A stretch of 64,000 bases of DNA. Origin: Helianthus annuus. Taxonomy: Eukaryota > Streptophyta > Magnoliopsida > Asterales > Asteraceae. Where the stretch lies: positions 124,105,422 through 124,169,421 of the forward strand of contig NC_035448.2 of the NCBI RefSeq assembly GCF_002127325.2. Direction: 5' to 3'. The notes beneath the pieces are model-generated. The model saw nothing but the letters and a program-made list of their open reading frames with translations. It made no database searches and was not told the DNA's origin. A program made the translations under genes and the position numbers. Of the stretch, positions 10,530 through 21,196 are shown piece by piece; positions within the stretch are counted from its first letter, which is position 1; each line of letters starts with the position of its first letter.

Positions 10530-12558
10530 AAACCTGACTTGCCGGAGATCCCAAGTTGGTAATCGTGGATCATGAATCGGCATCATTCTTTATAGTGTTT
10601 GTATAATGTGTTTGAGTAGTTTTTGCAGGACTTGCCGGAACTCCCAGGTTTGTAAGCGAGGAGTAGGAATCGGCACCTTGAGAATTCAACCAACAGATGG
10701 TAATTGGTTGAAAAACAGGTTTGAAGATTTGTTTGTGCATATCTGCATATGGTAAATCAAGGACATTGATTTGTACTTGAATTTTTCCTACAAGTGTTTG
10801 AAAGTCAAAGTGATGATTTTGCCCCATATCCTACAATTGGTAAAATCCATCAAACTTATTTTCCGGAAAAACCATTCTGATTAAAACAAACTTGAGTGTT
10901 TTGAAGTCAATATGGGAAAATAGTTTGTTGTGAGGGGGAGAGTTCTGATTGGTTAAGCCAAACGGATGAAGAATTGAGGTATTTCGATATCAGTTGTCAT
11001 GTTCTGTACAATTTGTTTTCAATTTTCTTTAGATGTGTTTGAATTTTAGGGGGAGTAAGAATTTTTAGAAAATCCAAAAACACCAGAAAATTTGAAAAAG
11101 CCAAAAACATGATAAAACTGAAAAATGAGTTTTAGTTGCATAAAAGAGGAAATGATAGTACATCAGTGGTCTATCACAACACGCTAAAGAAATGTAAAGT
11201 CAAAATGCGATAAACAATCTTACTGTGGATGTGTCAGTAGGTTTTCGCACATTTAGTAAACTGTAACGAGATATAAACCTAAAATTAAACTTGCTTTTTC
11301 TGTGGGTTAACACAAACTTGGATATATAGGTAACCCCTGAAATCTTGTTTGAAAGGTCCCATATTCTGAGATACTAGGTCTTTATGCTCAGTGATATCTG
11401 GGGTATTATCCCGGGACTTCTGCTATATGGAAATACTGACCTAGTCCCCGGATAATGCTTTCTGCAAAAAGCTTTGAAATATAAGCTCGCCCTCAGTATG
11501 CTGATGAAACAATAAAATTGATAGTCGCTGCTATTGTAAATAAAAGATCCTCTAAAGGGGACCCACCAAAAGTCGAAGCCGTCATCTCTCTGCGTATACG
11601 GAAGTATCGACCTGAGCTCTCACGGCCCTCGCACATAACTCCTTTACAGATATCAGCTGTGGTATACTCACCTGTAAGACTGAATATTGGGATCTGGATA
11701 CGGGAGTATATTCAAGTAGTGGGACACACGGATAAGTTTAAGTATCTAAGACACTAATTGCGTATCTCGAATCAGTTGAAATCTGTGTGAAAATTTAGGA
11801 GGACAAACATACTGACAATCTAGGTAAATTGTTTAGAACTCAAAATGAAATAAAGCTTAACGGTGTTGGTGATATGTCTCAGAATCTGATATGATCCTCT
11901 TTCACGAACTCACAAAAATATTGTCTGTAAATATTTCATTTCTGCTTTTTCTTGTGTTTTACATATAGTGTTAGTTACTTTGTTTTTTTAAAAAAATCCA
12001 AAAAGATTTTCGATAACTGGTGTTGAGAAGCTGATTTTCGAAGTTCAAAGTGCTGAACATGAAGAACAGGTTTGGGAGAGTAAATTTGAAATGGTTAAGT
12101 TTGCTTGAATAGAGCTTGTAAAAGTTCCTGAATGCAAAATCATTTCTGTACTTTACCATCATAGTTTCTAAATTGTTGAAAAGATTTAATCTTAGAAGAA
12201 GTTTATGTTTGGGTAGAGTATTGTGCAGGTGAACATTTGCTAGGTAATGATCCTAAGAGAGAATGGAGTCAGGTATCGATCTTGAACCTGATAGAAGCCT
12301 GTGCATGATCTGAGTATGAAGCTGTGAATTCCAGACTACGATCCCAGCAGTTTGAGAGGGGGAGTCTGAAGACAAAAGTTGAAGAAGCAGTTAGAGCCAG
12401 TACTGATCCTGAAAATTACAATCAAGAAAGAGAAGCTTGTTAGTGATGAAGATAGAGAACTAGGATTCTTGCAATGACAAATACTTCAGAGGATGTTTGA
12501 AGACTGATAAAGACTGTAGATTGACAGGTGAGAAGACTCGAAGACTCCGTCAACATCC
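10530..12558 (+). other. Element A conserved 3' non-coding region with repeated polypurine tracts
   Basis: Two kilobases without a credible ORF. Long patches align by eye with 18765-20712 of element B, including cctgacttgccggagatcc right after the gag stop, ctccggaaaaacc-type and gatagtacatc patches, aaaggggaccca and ggtgttggtgatatgtctc. The first of these occurs a second time in modified form near 10627. Polypurine tracts lie at 10932-10940, 11047-11055, 12354-12363 and finally 12559. Conservation without coding potential suggests RNA or DNA level function. Confidence 0.7.
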
Positions 12559-12567
12559 GAGGGGGAG
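12559..12567 (+). promoter_or_regulatory. Element A terminal polypurine tract
   Basis: gagggggag, two bases before the 3' LTR; the fourth such tract in the element. Confidence 0.85.
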
Positions 12568-12569
12568 TT

Positions 12570-13022
12570 TGTTGGTGCACTTACGTCTGTCGACTACGTC
12601 TTACATCGAGTCTAGAGTTGTATAGGATAGACATGGCACGGAATCCTAGAAAACAGTGTTTATGTAGGTTTCGCTTGTAGGGCAGTGTCTAGGTTCCGCT
12701 TGTTTGTCAGTCTTATGGTTTCGCTTGAACGGTAGTATTGTAGTTTCGCTTATACAGACATGAATGTATAAGCGAAACCTGTCTATCTATATATAGGGGT
12801 CATTACAAGCGGAACTAGAACACATAGTTAAGGGTGTATTCTTCCGGTGAGCCTCGAAGTGCTGCCGAAGTGCTGTCAGAACGTGTAATCGAGTTATTGA
12901 TCAATACAACAACAAGTTTAAGTGAATGTGACTGAAATAGCACCAAATCATTAGTTTCCGCCTCTTGATTTGGATAGGGATTCTTCTGATCGTCTCAAAC
13001 AGGGCCGAAACACGATCCTACA
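12570..13022 (+). repeat. Element A 3' LTR
   Basis: 453 bp, matching 597-1049 with about four substitutions. It contains the same motif order and hairpin (12743-12778) and TATA box (12787-12796). Confidence 0.95.
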
Positions 13023-13027
13023 TTTTG

Positions 13028-13647
13028 TTACTTGGTTATTGACCAGCAAAGAGTCAACATACGCGTCGACTCTTGTGGCTCCCATAGATTGGGCCATCCT
13101 TAAGCTCGCGAGTAGCGCCTCATATTCTGCTTCATTGTTGGAGCATTCAAAATCAAAACGTAAGGCGTACATCAGCCTTATTTCATCTGGGCTTATCAAC
13201 ATGAGACTTGCCCCTGAACCTTTCCGGCTGGATGATCCGTCAGTGTAGAGCTTCCAGGTTTGCCTGGCTGTGCTGGATTCCAGGATGTCTTGGATTGTGG
13301 GATCCTGTATAGTTTCACCATCAGGAATTTCTGCCAAGAAGTCGGCGATTACCTGCCCATTGATTGCTGTTCGCTTTCGATATTCGATATCTAGGGCTCC
13401 CAACTCGATCGCCCATTTAGCCAATCTTCCGGAGATCTCTGGCTTGTGCAAAATTTGCTGTAGCGGGTAATTCGTTAAGACTTGTACATGATGCCCTTGG
13501 AAATATCTTCGGAGACGCCGGGTAGCATGGACTAATGCCAACACCAACTTTTCAAGTGTTGGATACCGTGTTTCGGGTCCCGCCAGAACTCGGCTGATAT
13601 AATATATGGGCGTTTGTTTTCCATCTCTTTCAACCATGAGTACCGCG
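13028..13647 (-). pseudogene. Element E tandem RNase H domains
   Basis: Minus-strand translation starts in the gypsy RNase H (VLMVERDGKQTPIYYISR, then ETRYPTLEKL and RLRRYFQGH) and runs into a second, archaeal-type RNase H (WKLYTDGSSSRKGSGA, with the SNNEAEYEAL signature). The second domain is the mark of the Tat lineage. The frame is open here but truncated at both ends: upstream sequence was displaced to 27229 by insertion C, and downstream sequence to 591 by insertion A. The open frame to about 13679 includes bases of LTR C that are not part of the domain. Confidence 0.88.
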
Positions 13648-15345
13648 TGTAACACCCCGAAAACGGGTTTGGTAATCAAACCCCGTTAATACTAAAAGAC
13701 GGGTAAAGTACCGTTAGTAGTAAAATATACCCAGTGAGTATTAGGATTTTTAAAATAAATAAACCTAATATTTAATAGAAAATCTAAATAAAGGCCTATG
13801 GATAAATAAAGTTTATAAAAGGCCCGAGTTAACGAGACCTAAAATAAACTTAGTCGTAAATATCCCCAAACCCGCTAAGTTAACTAGGAATGTTTAGCCT
13901 AGTTAATAAGGGGAAAGTGGATTTAAGATAAGTAGATTGTAACCTACTTAATAAATAACCAAACATGAGGGACTAAAGTTGGATAACTTGAAAATGGAAC
14001 TCTAAAAATAAAACATAACACAACACACACACACAGAATGTGTGTGCGTGTGTAGAGATCGACCAGAAGGCTCCCATGGAGCCAAGAACCCTAGTTCAGC
14101 TATTCTTTCAAATTGAAAGGCTAATTGAAGCCCGAATTCGGATCTGAACACATAATAACGATCACCTAATCATGTGAATCTAGAGGTATGTCGAAATTCA
14201 TATTTTGATGATACTTGTGAAATTAGGTAATCATGCATGAATGTTGTTTGGATGAAATCAGAATGAAATAGTGTCTAGGGATAAACCCTAGTCATTAGAT
14301 TGTTGAAATTATGCTCAATACTTGAGAATTCCATAATCACCATTGAAGGTGTTAAGTGGGTGATGTGGAAGTATGATGACACTAGGAATATGATAGTTGT
14401 ACTAGTGTAATTAGAATTCTATAAAGCAATTTCAGGTTTGTTAATGTTAAAATTGATGTGAAATTACCAAATGGATGTTAACTTTGGTAAAAATAACTAG
14501 TTATGAACTAGTTAGTAAATATGTAAGATTATGCACACTAGGTGTTTGTTAAAATGCCTAAATGAAAATAAATTGCTGAAATTGTAAATGAAATGCGTGA
14601 ATTGCCAAACTCGATTTATCTCGTATGATATGGGGTAATATGAATTCTAATCGTGATGTTGATTTAATCCAAATGGTACATGTCGTATGAATAACGGTAG
14701 TTAACTTTTAGAAAGTTAAACTAGTTAATGATGAAGTCGAATGGTAGATTCGACATAAAATTTGTAAGACGGAATAGTCGTAGCTATTAATGACTAAACT
14801 AACCGTCTTACGAATTTATGATGATAGTTTGACTCTTGACAAGCTAGATGGAGGCTTGGGAGGAAGCGGGTCAAACGAAGCAAGTACGAAAAGAAAATGT
14901 TGCTTGGATGTGAGGTAAGTATAGCTTACACTAGTCATATATTTTAGAATGTTCTTTTATCGTATTGATTACGAGTAAGACAAATGGGAATTTGAGATAT
15001 GGTGTTCCGGCGTGTAGTCGTACGGAACAAGATGACTAATTAGGATAAGAAACTGTATTGATGGTTAAAAATGAGTTAAATCGGTAATTCAATCATATTA
15101 TGACGAATGAAACAAGTACTTTTAAAGGCTACCATATAACGTAAATCATGATAACCAATAAGGGTAAAATTAAAATTTAGTCACTTGTTGACAATAATTG
15201 TTCGTTTTGAAGGGCACGTATTTCGTAAGCCTTAATAGGCCAAAAAGCATTAAGATGTGAATTATAATTAAAAACGACCGTGCGGTGTGAATTGAAGCGA
15301 GTCGTGTAGACGAGATGGCAATAAGCTTCATCTCGCCAATATAAT

Positions 15346-15818
15346 TGTTGGTGCAGTTGTCTGTCGACTACATCTTAGTTCGAGTCTTAGGATAGGGCAA
15401 ATTGTATAGTGAACAGTAAACGAGAAATCATGTTGCTTATTGGGCTTTAGATAGTTTTTGTGGCCCAATTAGATAGCAGGATCGCTCATATGGCATTTGA
15501 TCTGGACCGCTAGTGTGTCATTGGGCTGGACCGCTTATGTGGCAAGTGTATGGGTCGCTTATTGGACCAGGTCTTATAAGCGATCCCCAATGTCTATATA
15601 TAGGGGTCCATATGAGCGATCCAGATAGAGAGGTTAGTGTGTGTAAAGGCGAAGCCCTGTCCATTTGTCTCCACGAGCTTGTAATCAATCAGTGAATCAA
15701 TAAAGGAGACGTTAAAGTGTGAAATCAAGCTTTACAAAGACTAATTCAATGAATTCCGCCTCTGAACTAGTCTAAGTTCTCTTCTGAACGACTCATTGGG
15801 TCAGCAAACGATCCTACA
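15346..15818 (+). repeat. Element B 5' LTR
   Basis: 473-bp LTR matching 20724-21196, TG...CA ends, TATA box ctatatatag at 15594-15603. Confidence 0.96.
15479..15622 (+). promoter_or_regulatory. Element B LTR promoter: ordered GGAYCGCTY motifs around TATA
   Basis: Direct cores start at 15479, 15504, 15528 and 15552 (24-25 bp apart). An inverted copy is at 15578-15586, TATA at 15594-15603, and a second inverted copy at 15614-15622. The order and spacing equal those of element A, but the core is ggatcgctc or ggaccgctt instead of gtttcgctt. The 3' LTR repeats this 5378 bp downstream. Confidence 0.75.
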
Positions 15819-15820
15819 TG

Positions 15821-15832
15821 TGGTATCAGAGC
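15821..15832 (+). promoter_or_regulatory. Element B primer-binding site (initiator tRNA-Met)
   Basis: tggtatcagagc, two bases after the LTR, same position as in element A. Confidence 0.9.
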
Positions 15833-16058
15833 TCAGGAGGAAGAGTTCTTACTGTTTAGCTCGATTTTTGCTCGAAATTCTCACTTCTACACCTTCTTTT
15901 TCTGGTTCGATAAGATTTCACGGTTGAAATTTGTTCAAAATCTCAGGGATTGTGCACAATAGTACCGTGACAAAACCTGGAAAGTTTTAGCTCGAAATTC
16001 CAAGCCGTTTGGGAGATATCGAGATTTTTCGGTTCGAAATCACGAAGGTAACAGGTCT

Positions 16059-16467
16059 GGATCGCTCAAAATTACACTCTGGACCGCTTTTGTGAACATA
16101 TTAGGCTGGTTCGCTCGATCGGACTGCTCAAAAGTCTTGGATCGCTCGACAGCTCGCTGGATCGCTCGAAATTTGTTGTGAACCGCTCATAAATCTGTTG
16201 TGAACCGCTCCAAATTTATTATCTGGTTCGCTTTTTGGTCAAAATTTCTGGATCGCTTTTTGGACGGCTCGCTCATAAGGCATCGTTATAACATACGTGG
16301 ATCGCTCATTTGAACTGTTATTGATTTTAGTTGGACCGCCAATTGGAACAGTGTGAACCGCCTATAAGAACCAATAACAGCAAACATATAAAATCAACAT
16401 TCATTTGGATCGCTTATTCGGACAGTTTGTTTGGACCGCTTATTCGACAAACTTGTCTGGGCCGTTT
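16059..16467 (+). repeat. Element B leader array of GGAYCGCTY motifs
   Basis: About 16 cores (ggatcgctc, ggaccgctt, ggttcgctc, gaaccgctc and variants) start at 16059, 16081, 16108, 16139, 16159, 16180, 16202, 16225, 16250, 16299, 16333, 16355, 16407, 16433 and 16459, with weaker ones at 16120 and 16266. Most intervals are 20-27 bases. Spacers are not conserved. The array sits just before the gag start, as in element A. Confidence 0.82.
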
Positions 16468-16508
16468 ATCTGACCAATTGTTGATTCGCGTTTGAGTTTA
16501 CAAAATAT

Positions 16509-18299
16509 TTGTTGGGATATTTTAAAAAAATGATGACAATGAGGTTTGATGTGCAGGAAAACTATGATCTTGAGAGAATGAATAGTTGGTATCGAGGATA
16601 TTTTAGTAGTTCTTATCAGAAAATATCAAAAGATATTTGGTATGAACGTTTCAAAGACTTTTTGAGTAAGAAAGATGAAAATTTGGATGATCTGGAGAAA
16701 CGTTTTGATCGTTTGATATACTATTTGAAAGAAAATCAAATAGTGATATCAGAAGCTGAGATGGTATCAAAGTTCGCTAATGGTCTATCAGTTGAATGGG
16801 ATGATGTTTTGAAAAGTTTGAAAGAAAATTCTAATTTTTCAAAATTAACTCTGAATAAATTCATCGGCGAACTTAAAAAACACGATTATGAGAATTATCA
16901 AAAGAAGAGAGAATTATTGGATAAGATAAAAATGAATTTGGAAGATTTGAATTTAGAAGTGATAAACGAAATAAACAAAAGAATCAATTTTTGTTTGGGA
17001 ACAAAAAGAAAGTTGGTTTATGATATGAAAAGAGGCTGTTATATCGATGATAATAGAAATCCTCTTGATCTTGTTACAATCTTTGGTGCAGGTACATACA
17101 AGATAGAGAAAGAACAAGTGCCGAAGGTTGAAGAATCTGTGAAAACAGTATGCTTCGAATGCGACAACTTCAAGACTGATAATGACAAACTTGTCAAAGA
17201 TGCGGATAGTTTGGCATTGGAAATCAAGAAGTTGAGAGAAGAGAAGCAGGCTGATGAAAAACAGATTCTTATGATTCAGGAAAATTGTGAAAAGTTGAAA
17301 GTTGAAAATGACAAACTGTTGGTTGGTTTGAACAGTTTGACATTTGAAAACAGGAAGTTGAAAGAAAATATAAAGGTTTTTGAAAACAAACAGAAATCGT
17401 CAGAAGATGAGGATTTCTGGATCAAGCTTGAAAACAAAAACCTGAAAGCCAGTGAATCAAAATTTCAAGAACAGATAAAAATTTTGGAAAATGAAAAGAC
17501 TGTTCTTGAAAATTTGAAAAATGAAAATGAAAATTCAATCAAGTCTCATCTTGAAAGAATATCTAAGCTTGAAGACGAAGCTAAGAGTTCAAGGATCAAG
17601 ATTGATGAACTTGAAAAGAAATTGATCAGTTTTGCGACTAAATCTGACAAGTTGAATATTCCTTGTACAAAACCGATCAATTCAGTTCCAATAAGTGACG
17701 ATGTCACAAACTTTGACTCTGTCAAAGTTGAAGATTGTGATGAGACACCTGATGATGAAAATATTAAAAAAGAAAAACAAAAATTGTTTTTAAATTTGAA
17801 AGAAAAATTTAAAAAAACTGTTCTACAATCAACTGAAAAAGGTGAATGTTCTAAACAGAAACCTTTGAAGAAGAAAGTGGAACAGAAACAAAAAGATAAT
17901 AAAAGTTCATCAGATCGATCATCCAATCAAAAGAAAAAATTACAAAAAGTAAAAAATGAAAATTCAAAAATTGTTGGTAATAAGTGGTGCAGGTTGGACC
18001 ACAGTGCTTCAAAGCCAAATCCAGCAAAGTTGAGAAAGGAATATCACCAAGCCAAACAATGCTTTGACTTGAGCGTTTGGACTAAAAATGGTGATTGGTA
18101 CGATAACAGGGTGTGCTACAGCTGCGGCTATCAGGGACACATTGCTGTTAACTGCCAGTATTGGAGTTATGAGACCAGGAGGTGCTTTAACTGCAACATA
18201 AAAGGTCACATTGCCAGAGATTGCCCAAGGAAATCGAATGACAGATTGAGGGTTAATTCTCAGAAATTGGCAAAGATTCCAGTCAAAGTCAAGCCCTAG
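16509..18299 (+). CDS. Element B gag, 596 aa, to an in-frame TAG
   Basis: Copia-type gag for particle assembly and RNA packaging. A reduced UBN2-like capsid region occupies about residues 30-145 (YERFKDFLSKKDENLDDLEKRF section, then SKFANGLSVEWDDV). Residues 220-400 are heptad-like and Lys/Glu/Leu-rich, probably a coiled coil. Two adjacent zinc knuckles follow: CYSCGYQGHIAVNC (18114-18155) and CFNCNIKGHIARDC (18183-18224). Start choice is uncertain: the first codon may be at 16509 or an ATG at 16530-16545. The TAG at 18297 is followed by an open same-frame extension. Confidence 0.82.
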   Translation: MLGYFKKMMTMRFDVQENYDLERMNSWYRGYFSSSYQKISKDIWYERFKDFLSKKDENLDDLEKRFDRLIYYLKENQIVISEAEMVSKFANGLSVEWDDVLKSLKENSNFSKLTLNKFIGELKKHDYENYQKKRELLDKIKMNLEDLNLEVINEINKRINFCLGTKRKLVYDMKRGCYIDDNRNPLDLVTIFGAGTYKIEKEQVPKVEESVKTVCFECDNFKTDNDKLVKDADSLALEIKKLREEKQADEKQILMIQENCEKLKVENDKLLVGLNSLTFENRKLKENIKVFENKQKSSEDEDFWIKLENKNLKASESKFQEQIKILENEKTVLENLKNENENSIKSHLERISKLEDEAKSSRIKIDELEKKLISFATKSDKLNIPCTKPINSVPISDDVTNFDSVKVEDCDETPDDENIKKEKQKLFLNLKEKFKKTVLQSTEKGECSKQKPLKKKVEQKQKDNKSSSDRSSNQKKKLQKVKNENSKIVGNKWCRLDHSASKPNPAKLRKEYHQAKQCFDLSVWTKNGDWYDNRVCYSCGYQGHIAVNCQYWSYETRRCFNCNIKGHIARDCPRKSNDRLRVNSQKLAKIPVKVKP

Positions 18300-18764
18300 G
18301 AACAGAAGGTTCTAAAACCTAAAGTTCAAGAACAGAAAATTCAGGAAAAGAAAGTTAAACTTTCACAGGGGCAGAAAGACCGACTGAGGAAGAAGAGGAA
18401 GAAAGCGAGAGAGTATCTCGAGAAGATTTTGTCCTCGGGTTCATGGGATAAACAGAATAACAGTTCTGATGAATCTACTCCCTCAGTTGCAAAAACAAGC
18501 AAAAAGAATTCATCAGATACAAATCTGAGGACAGAAAAAAGAGAGAAAAAGAAGAAAATGGTCGGCGATGAATCTGACAGGTCAAAGTCGGACAAGCCAC
18601 CTTCAGGCAATGATTCTGGTTCGTTAAAACCAGGGGAGCCTTTGGTTGAGGTAAAAAAGGAGAATTCAGGTTTAGCAATGGATGATGCAAATTTTCCACC
18701 ATTGTTGAACAAGAATTCGAAATCACCCAAGGACCGTCAGGCTTGGGTGAATTTGTTTAAATGA
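18300..18764 (+). pseudogene. Element B gag C-terminal extension after the TAG
   Basis: In frame with the preceding gag and open for about 154 codons to TGA at 18762. It is basic, then acidic/Ser-rich, and ends with NFPPL and QAWVNLF, the same tail as element A gag. The TAG at 18297 therefore truncates a protein that once ran to here. Stop codon positions differ between A and B relative to the second knuckle. Confidence 0.72.
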
Positions 18765-20021
18765 AAAACCTGACTTGCCGGAGATCCCAAGATGGTATCG
18801 TGGATCATGTATCGGCACATTTCTTGAGAAATTTCACTTTGGTGATTTTTCGATTTACATGTGGTAAATCAGGGACATTAATTTGTACTTGATTTTCTAC
18901 TGATGGTTTATGATCAAACTGGAAATAATAAATCTTTAAAAGGTTTGAAGAAAACAAGATGATGAGATAACCCCAAATCTACAAATGGTTGGAACACAAA
19001 CTAATTTTTCCGGAAAAACCATTTTGATTGAAACAAACTTAAGTGTTTTGAAATCATTATGGGAAAATAGTTTGTTGTGAAGGGGAGTTCTGATTGTTTT
19101 TGCACGAGAATGGTGAATTGAGGTAATTCACATAATGTTGTCAAGTTTCTTGTATAGTTTGTTTTCAATTTTTCTTCAGAAAATCAAAATTGAAACATAT
19201 TTTGATTTTAGGGGGAGTATTAAAATTTTGAAAAATTTAAAAAAATTGAAAAATGAAAATGAGTTTTGTTGCAAAAAGAGGAGATGATAGTACATCGGTG
19301 GACTATCACAGCATGCTAGAGATTTGTAAAGACAAAATTGTTTTTAAACAAGTCTTACTAATCATGTGTCAGTAGGCTTCACACAGTTAGTAAATTGTAT
19401 TCGAGATATAAACATAAAATCAAAACTTACTTATTTTGTGGGGAACACTACTTGGATATATAGGTAACCCCTGAAATCTCGTTTGAAAGGTTTCTTATTC
19501 TGGAATACTAGGTTCTTGTACTCAATTGATGTCTGGGGTATTATTCCGGGACTTCTGCTGAACGGTAGTTCTGACCTAGTCCCTGGCTAATACTTTATTC
19601 ATATGCTTGAAACATAGCATAAAGCCCTCAGCTGATTAGACAATAAAATTGATGATCAGTTGTTGTAGCTGAAAAGATCCTCTAAAGGGGACCCACTGCT
19701 AAGTCGAAGCTGATATCTCTCTGCTGAACGGAAGTTCTGACCTGAGATCCCTCAGTTCTTGCATTTTTCCCCTAATTTATATACAGATATCATTTGTAGT
19801 TATACTTACCTGTAGATCAGAATATTGGGATCTGGATACGGGAGTATATTCAAGAGGTAGGACACTCAAATAAGTCTAAGTTCTAAAACATTAAATACGT
19901 ATCTTGAATCAATTGAAAATTTGTGTAGAGGTTTAAGTGGACAACAATACTGACAATCAGAAGTAAATTTGTTTTTAACATTTGCTGATTAATCAAGATC
20001 AACGGTGTTGGTGATATGTCT

Positions 20022-20054
<33 letters not shown>

Positions 20055-20712
20055 GATATGATCCTCTTGCACAATCTCTCAAAAATAGTGTTCATTTCTG
20101 TATTGTTCAAAATTCAAAAATCCAAAAATATTGTATTTTTTTTGTTTGATATTTGAAAATTACAAAAAGATTTTCGACAACAGAGTGTGAAGAATTGATT
20201 TTTGACATTTCAAGTGCTAAACATGTTGAACTTGTGGTTTGAGAGAGTGTGTGAAATTGTGAAGATTTGAAATGCAAAGTTGGTTCATTAACTTGATGAC
20301 TAAGTTTAACGTTAACCTACAATTTGATCTTCATAGTTTTTCTTATACGATTAGTTAATTCATTAAGTTGAATTACAAATTGTGTTGTTTTTGTGAATGT
20401 GTATTTGAGTTTTGCAGGTTTCTGATCCTGTTGCTATGAATAGCCAGGAGACACATCAGAACCAGAGAAGAGCTTAAACAGAGAAAGCCAGGAGTTGATT
20501 TCAATGGTGATAACGATTTCCAGACAGAGATCCCAGCATGACGATAGGGGGAGTCTGATGAAAGTTAGAGCCAGAGAAAGATCCAGGCATATGATTCCAG
20601 GAGGAAGTTTCTGAAGAAGATTTGATTCCAGGCTGAGTTCCTGAAGAAGACCGAACAAGAGTGAAGAGCTGGAAATGATCAAAGACTCTCACTGAAGATT
20701 CCGTCAACATTC
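18765..20712 (+). other. Element B conserved 3' non-coding region
   Basis: No credible ORF. It aligns in patches with 10530-12558 of element A. Polypurine tracts lie at 19079-19087, 19210-19217 and 20544-20553, the same order as in A. A run of 30 A residues (20023-20052) is inserted in a patch that element A keeps without it. Confidence 0.7.
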
Positions 20713-20722
20713 AAGGGGGAGT
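20713..20722 (+). promoter_or_regulatory. Element B terminal polypurine tract
   Basis: aagggggagt, directly before the 3' LTR. Confidence 0.85.
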
Positions 20723-20723
20723 C

Positions 20724-21196
20724 TGTTGGTGCAGTTGTCTGTCGACTACATCTTAGTTCGAGTCTTAGGATAGGGCAAATTGTATAGTGAACAGTAAACG
20801 AGAAATCATGTTGCTTATTGGGCTTTAGATAGTTTTTGTGGCCCAATTAGATAGCAGGATCGCTCATATGGGATTTGATCTGGACCGCTAGTGTGTCATT
20901 GGGCTGGACCGCTTATGTGGCAAGTGTATGGGTCGCTTATTGGACCAGGTCTTATAAGCGATCCCCAATGTCTATATATAGGGGTCCATATGAGCGATCC
21001 AGATAGAGAGGTTAGTGTGTGTAAAGGCGAAGCCCTGTCCATTTGTCTCCACGAGCTTGTAATCAATCAGTGAATCAATAAAGGAGACGTTAAAGTGTGA
21101 AATCAAGCTTTACAAAGACTAATTCAATGAATTCCGCCTCTGAACTAGTCTAAGTTCTCTTCTGAACGACTCATTGGGTCAGCAAACGATCCTACA
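20724..21196 (+). repeat. Element B 3' LTR
   Basis: 473 bp, identical to 15346-15818 except for one substitution seen; TATA box at 20972-20981. Confidence 0.96.

Larger units (their letters stand above)
597..13022 (+). mobile_element. Element A: Sirevirus-like Ty1/copia element, gag-only (non-autonomous)
   Basis: It has two 453-bp LTRs starting tgttggtg and ending cctaca, flanked by a perfect 5-bp TSD ttttg at 592-596 and 13023-13027. The primer-binding site matches initiator tRNA-Met. Coding capacity is a long gag only; no protease, integrase, RT or RNase H is present. Four AGGGGGAG-type polypurine tracts lie in the 3' non-coding region, a habit known in Sireviruses. I saw only about four differences between the LTRs (near 1%), so insertion is fairly recent. 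D is inserted inside gag. The intrinsic length without D is about 7.1 kb. Confidence 0.93.
15346..21196 (+). mobile_element. Element B: Sirevirus-like Ty1/copia element, gag-only, very recent
   Basis: Two 473-bp LTRs start tgttggtgcag and end cctaca, with TSD ataat at 15341-15345 and 21197-21201. I found a single mismatch between the LTRs (15505-equivalent region, catatggcat versus catatgggat), so it is the youngest datable insertion here. It holds one gag frame and no pol. LTR ends, gag tail and 3' non-coding region match element A, making them sister families, while the regulatory motif core differs. Confidence 0.95.

Noticed and set aside
13648..14622. A separate insertion at the start of LTR C
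   Set aside because: The segment starts with the canonical tgtaacaccc and is directly flanked by the TSD ccgcg that matches the far end, so it is the original LTR start; the 3' LTR has the deletion.
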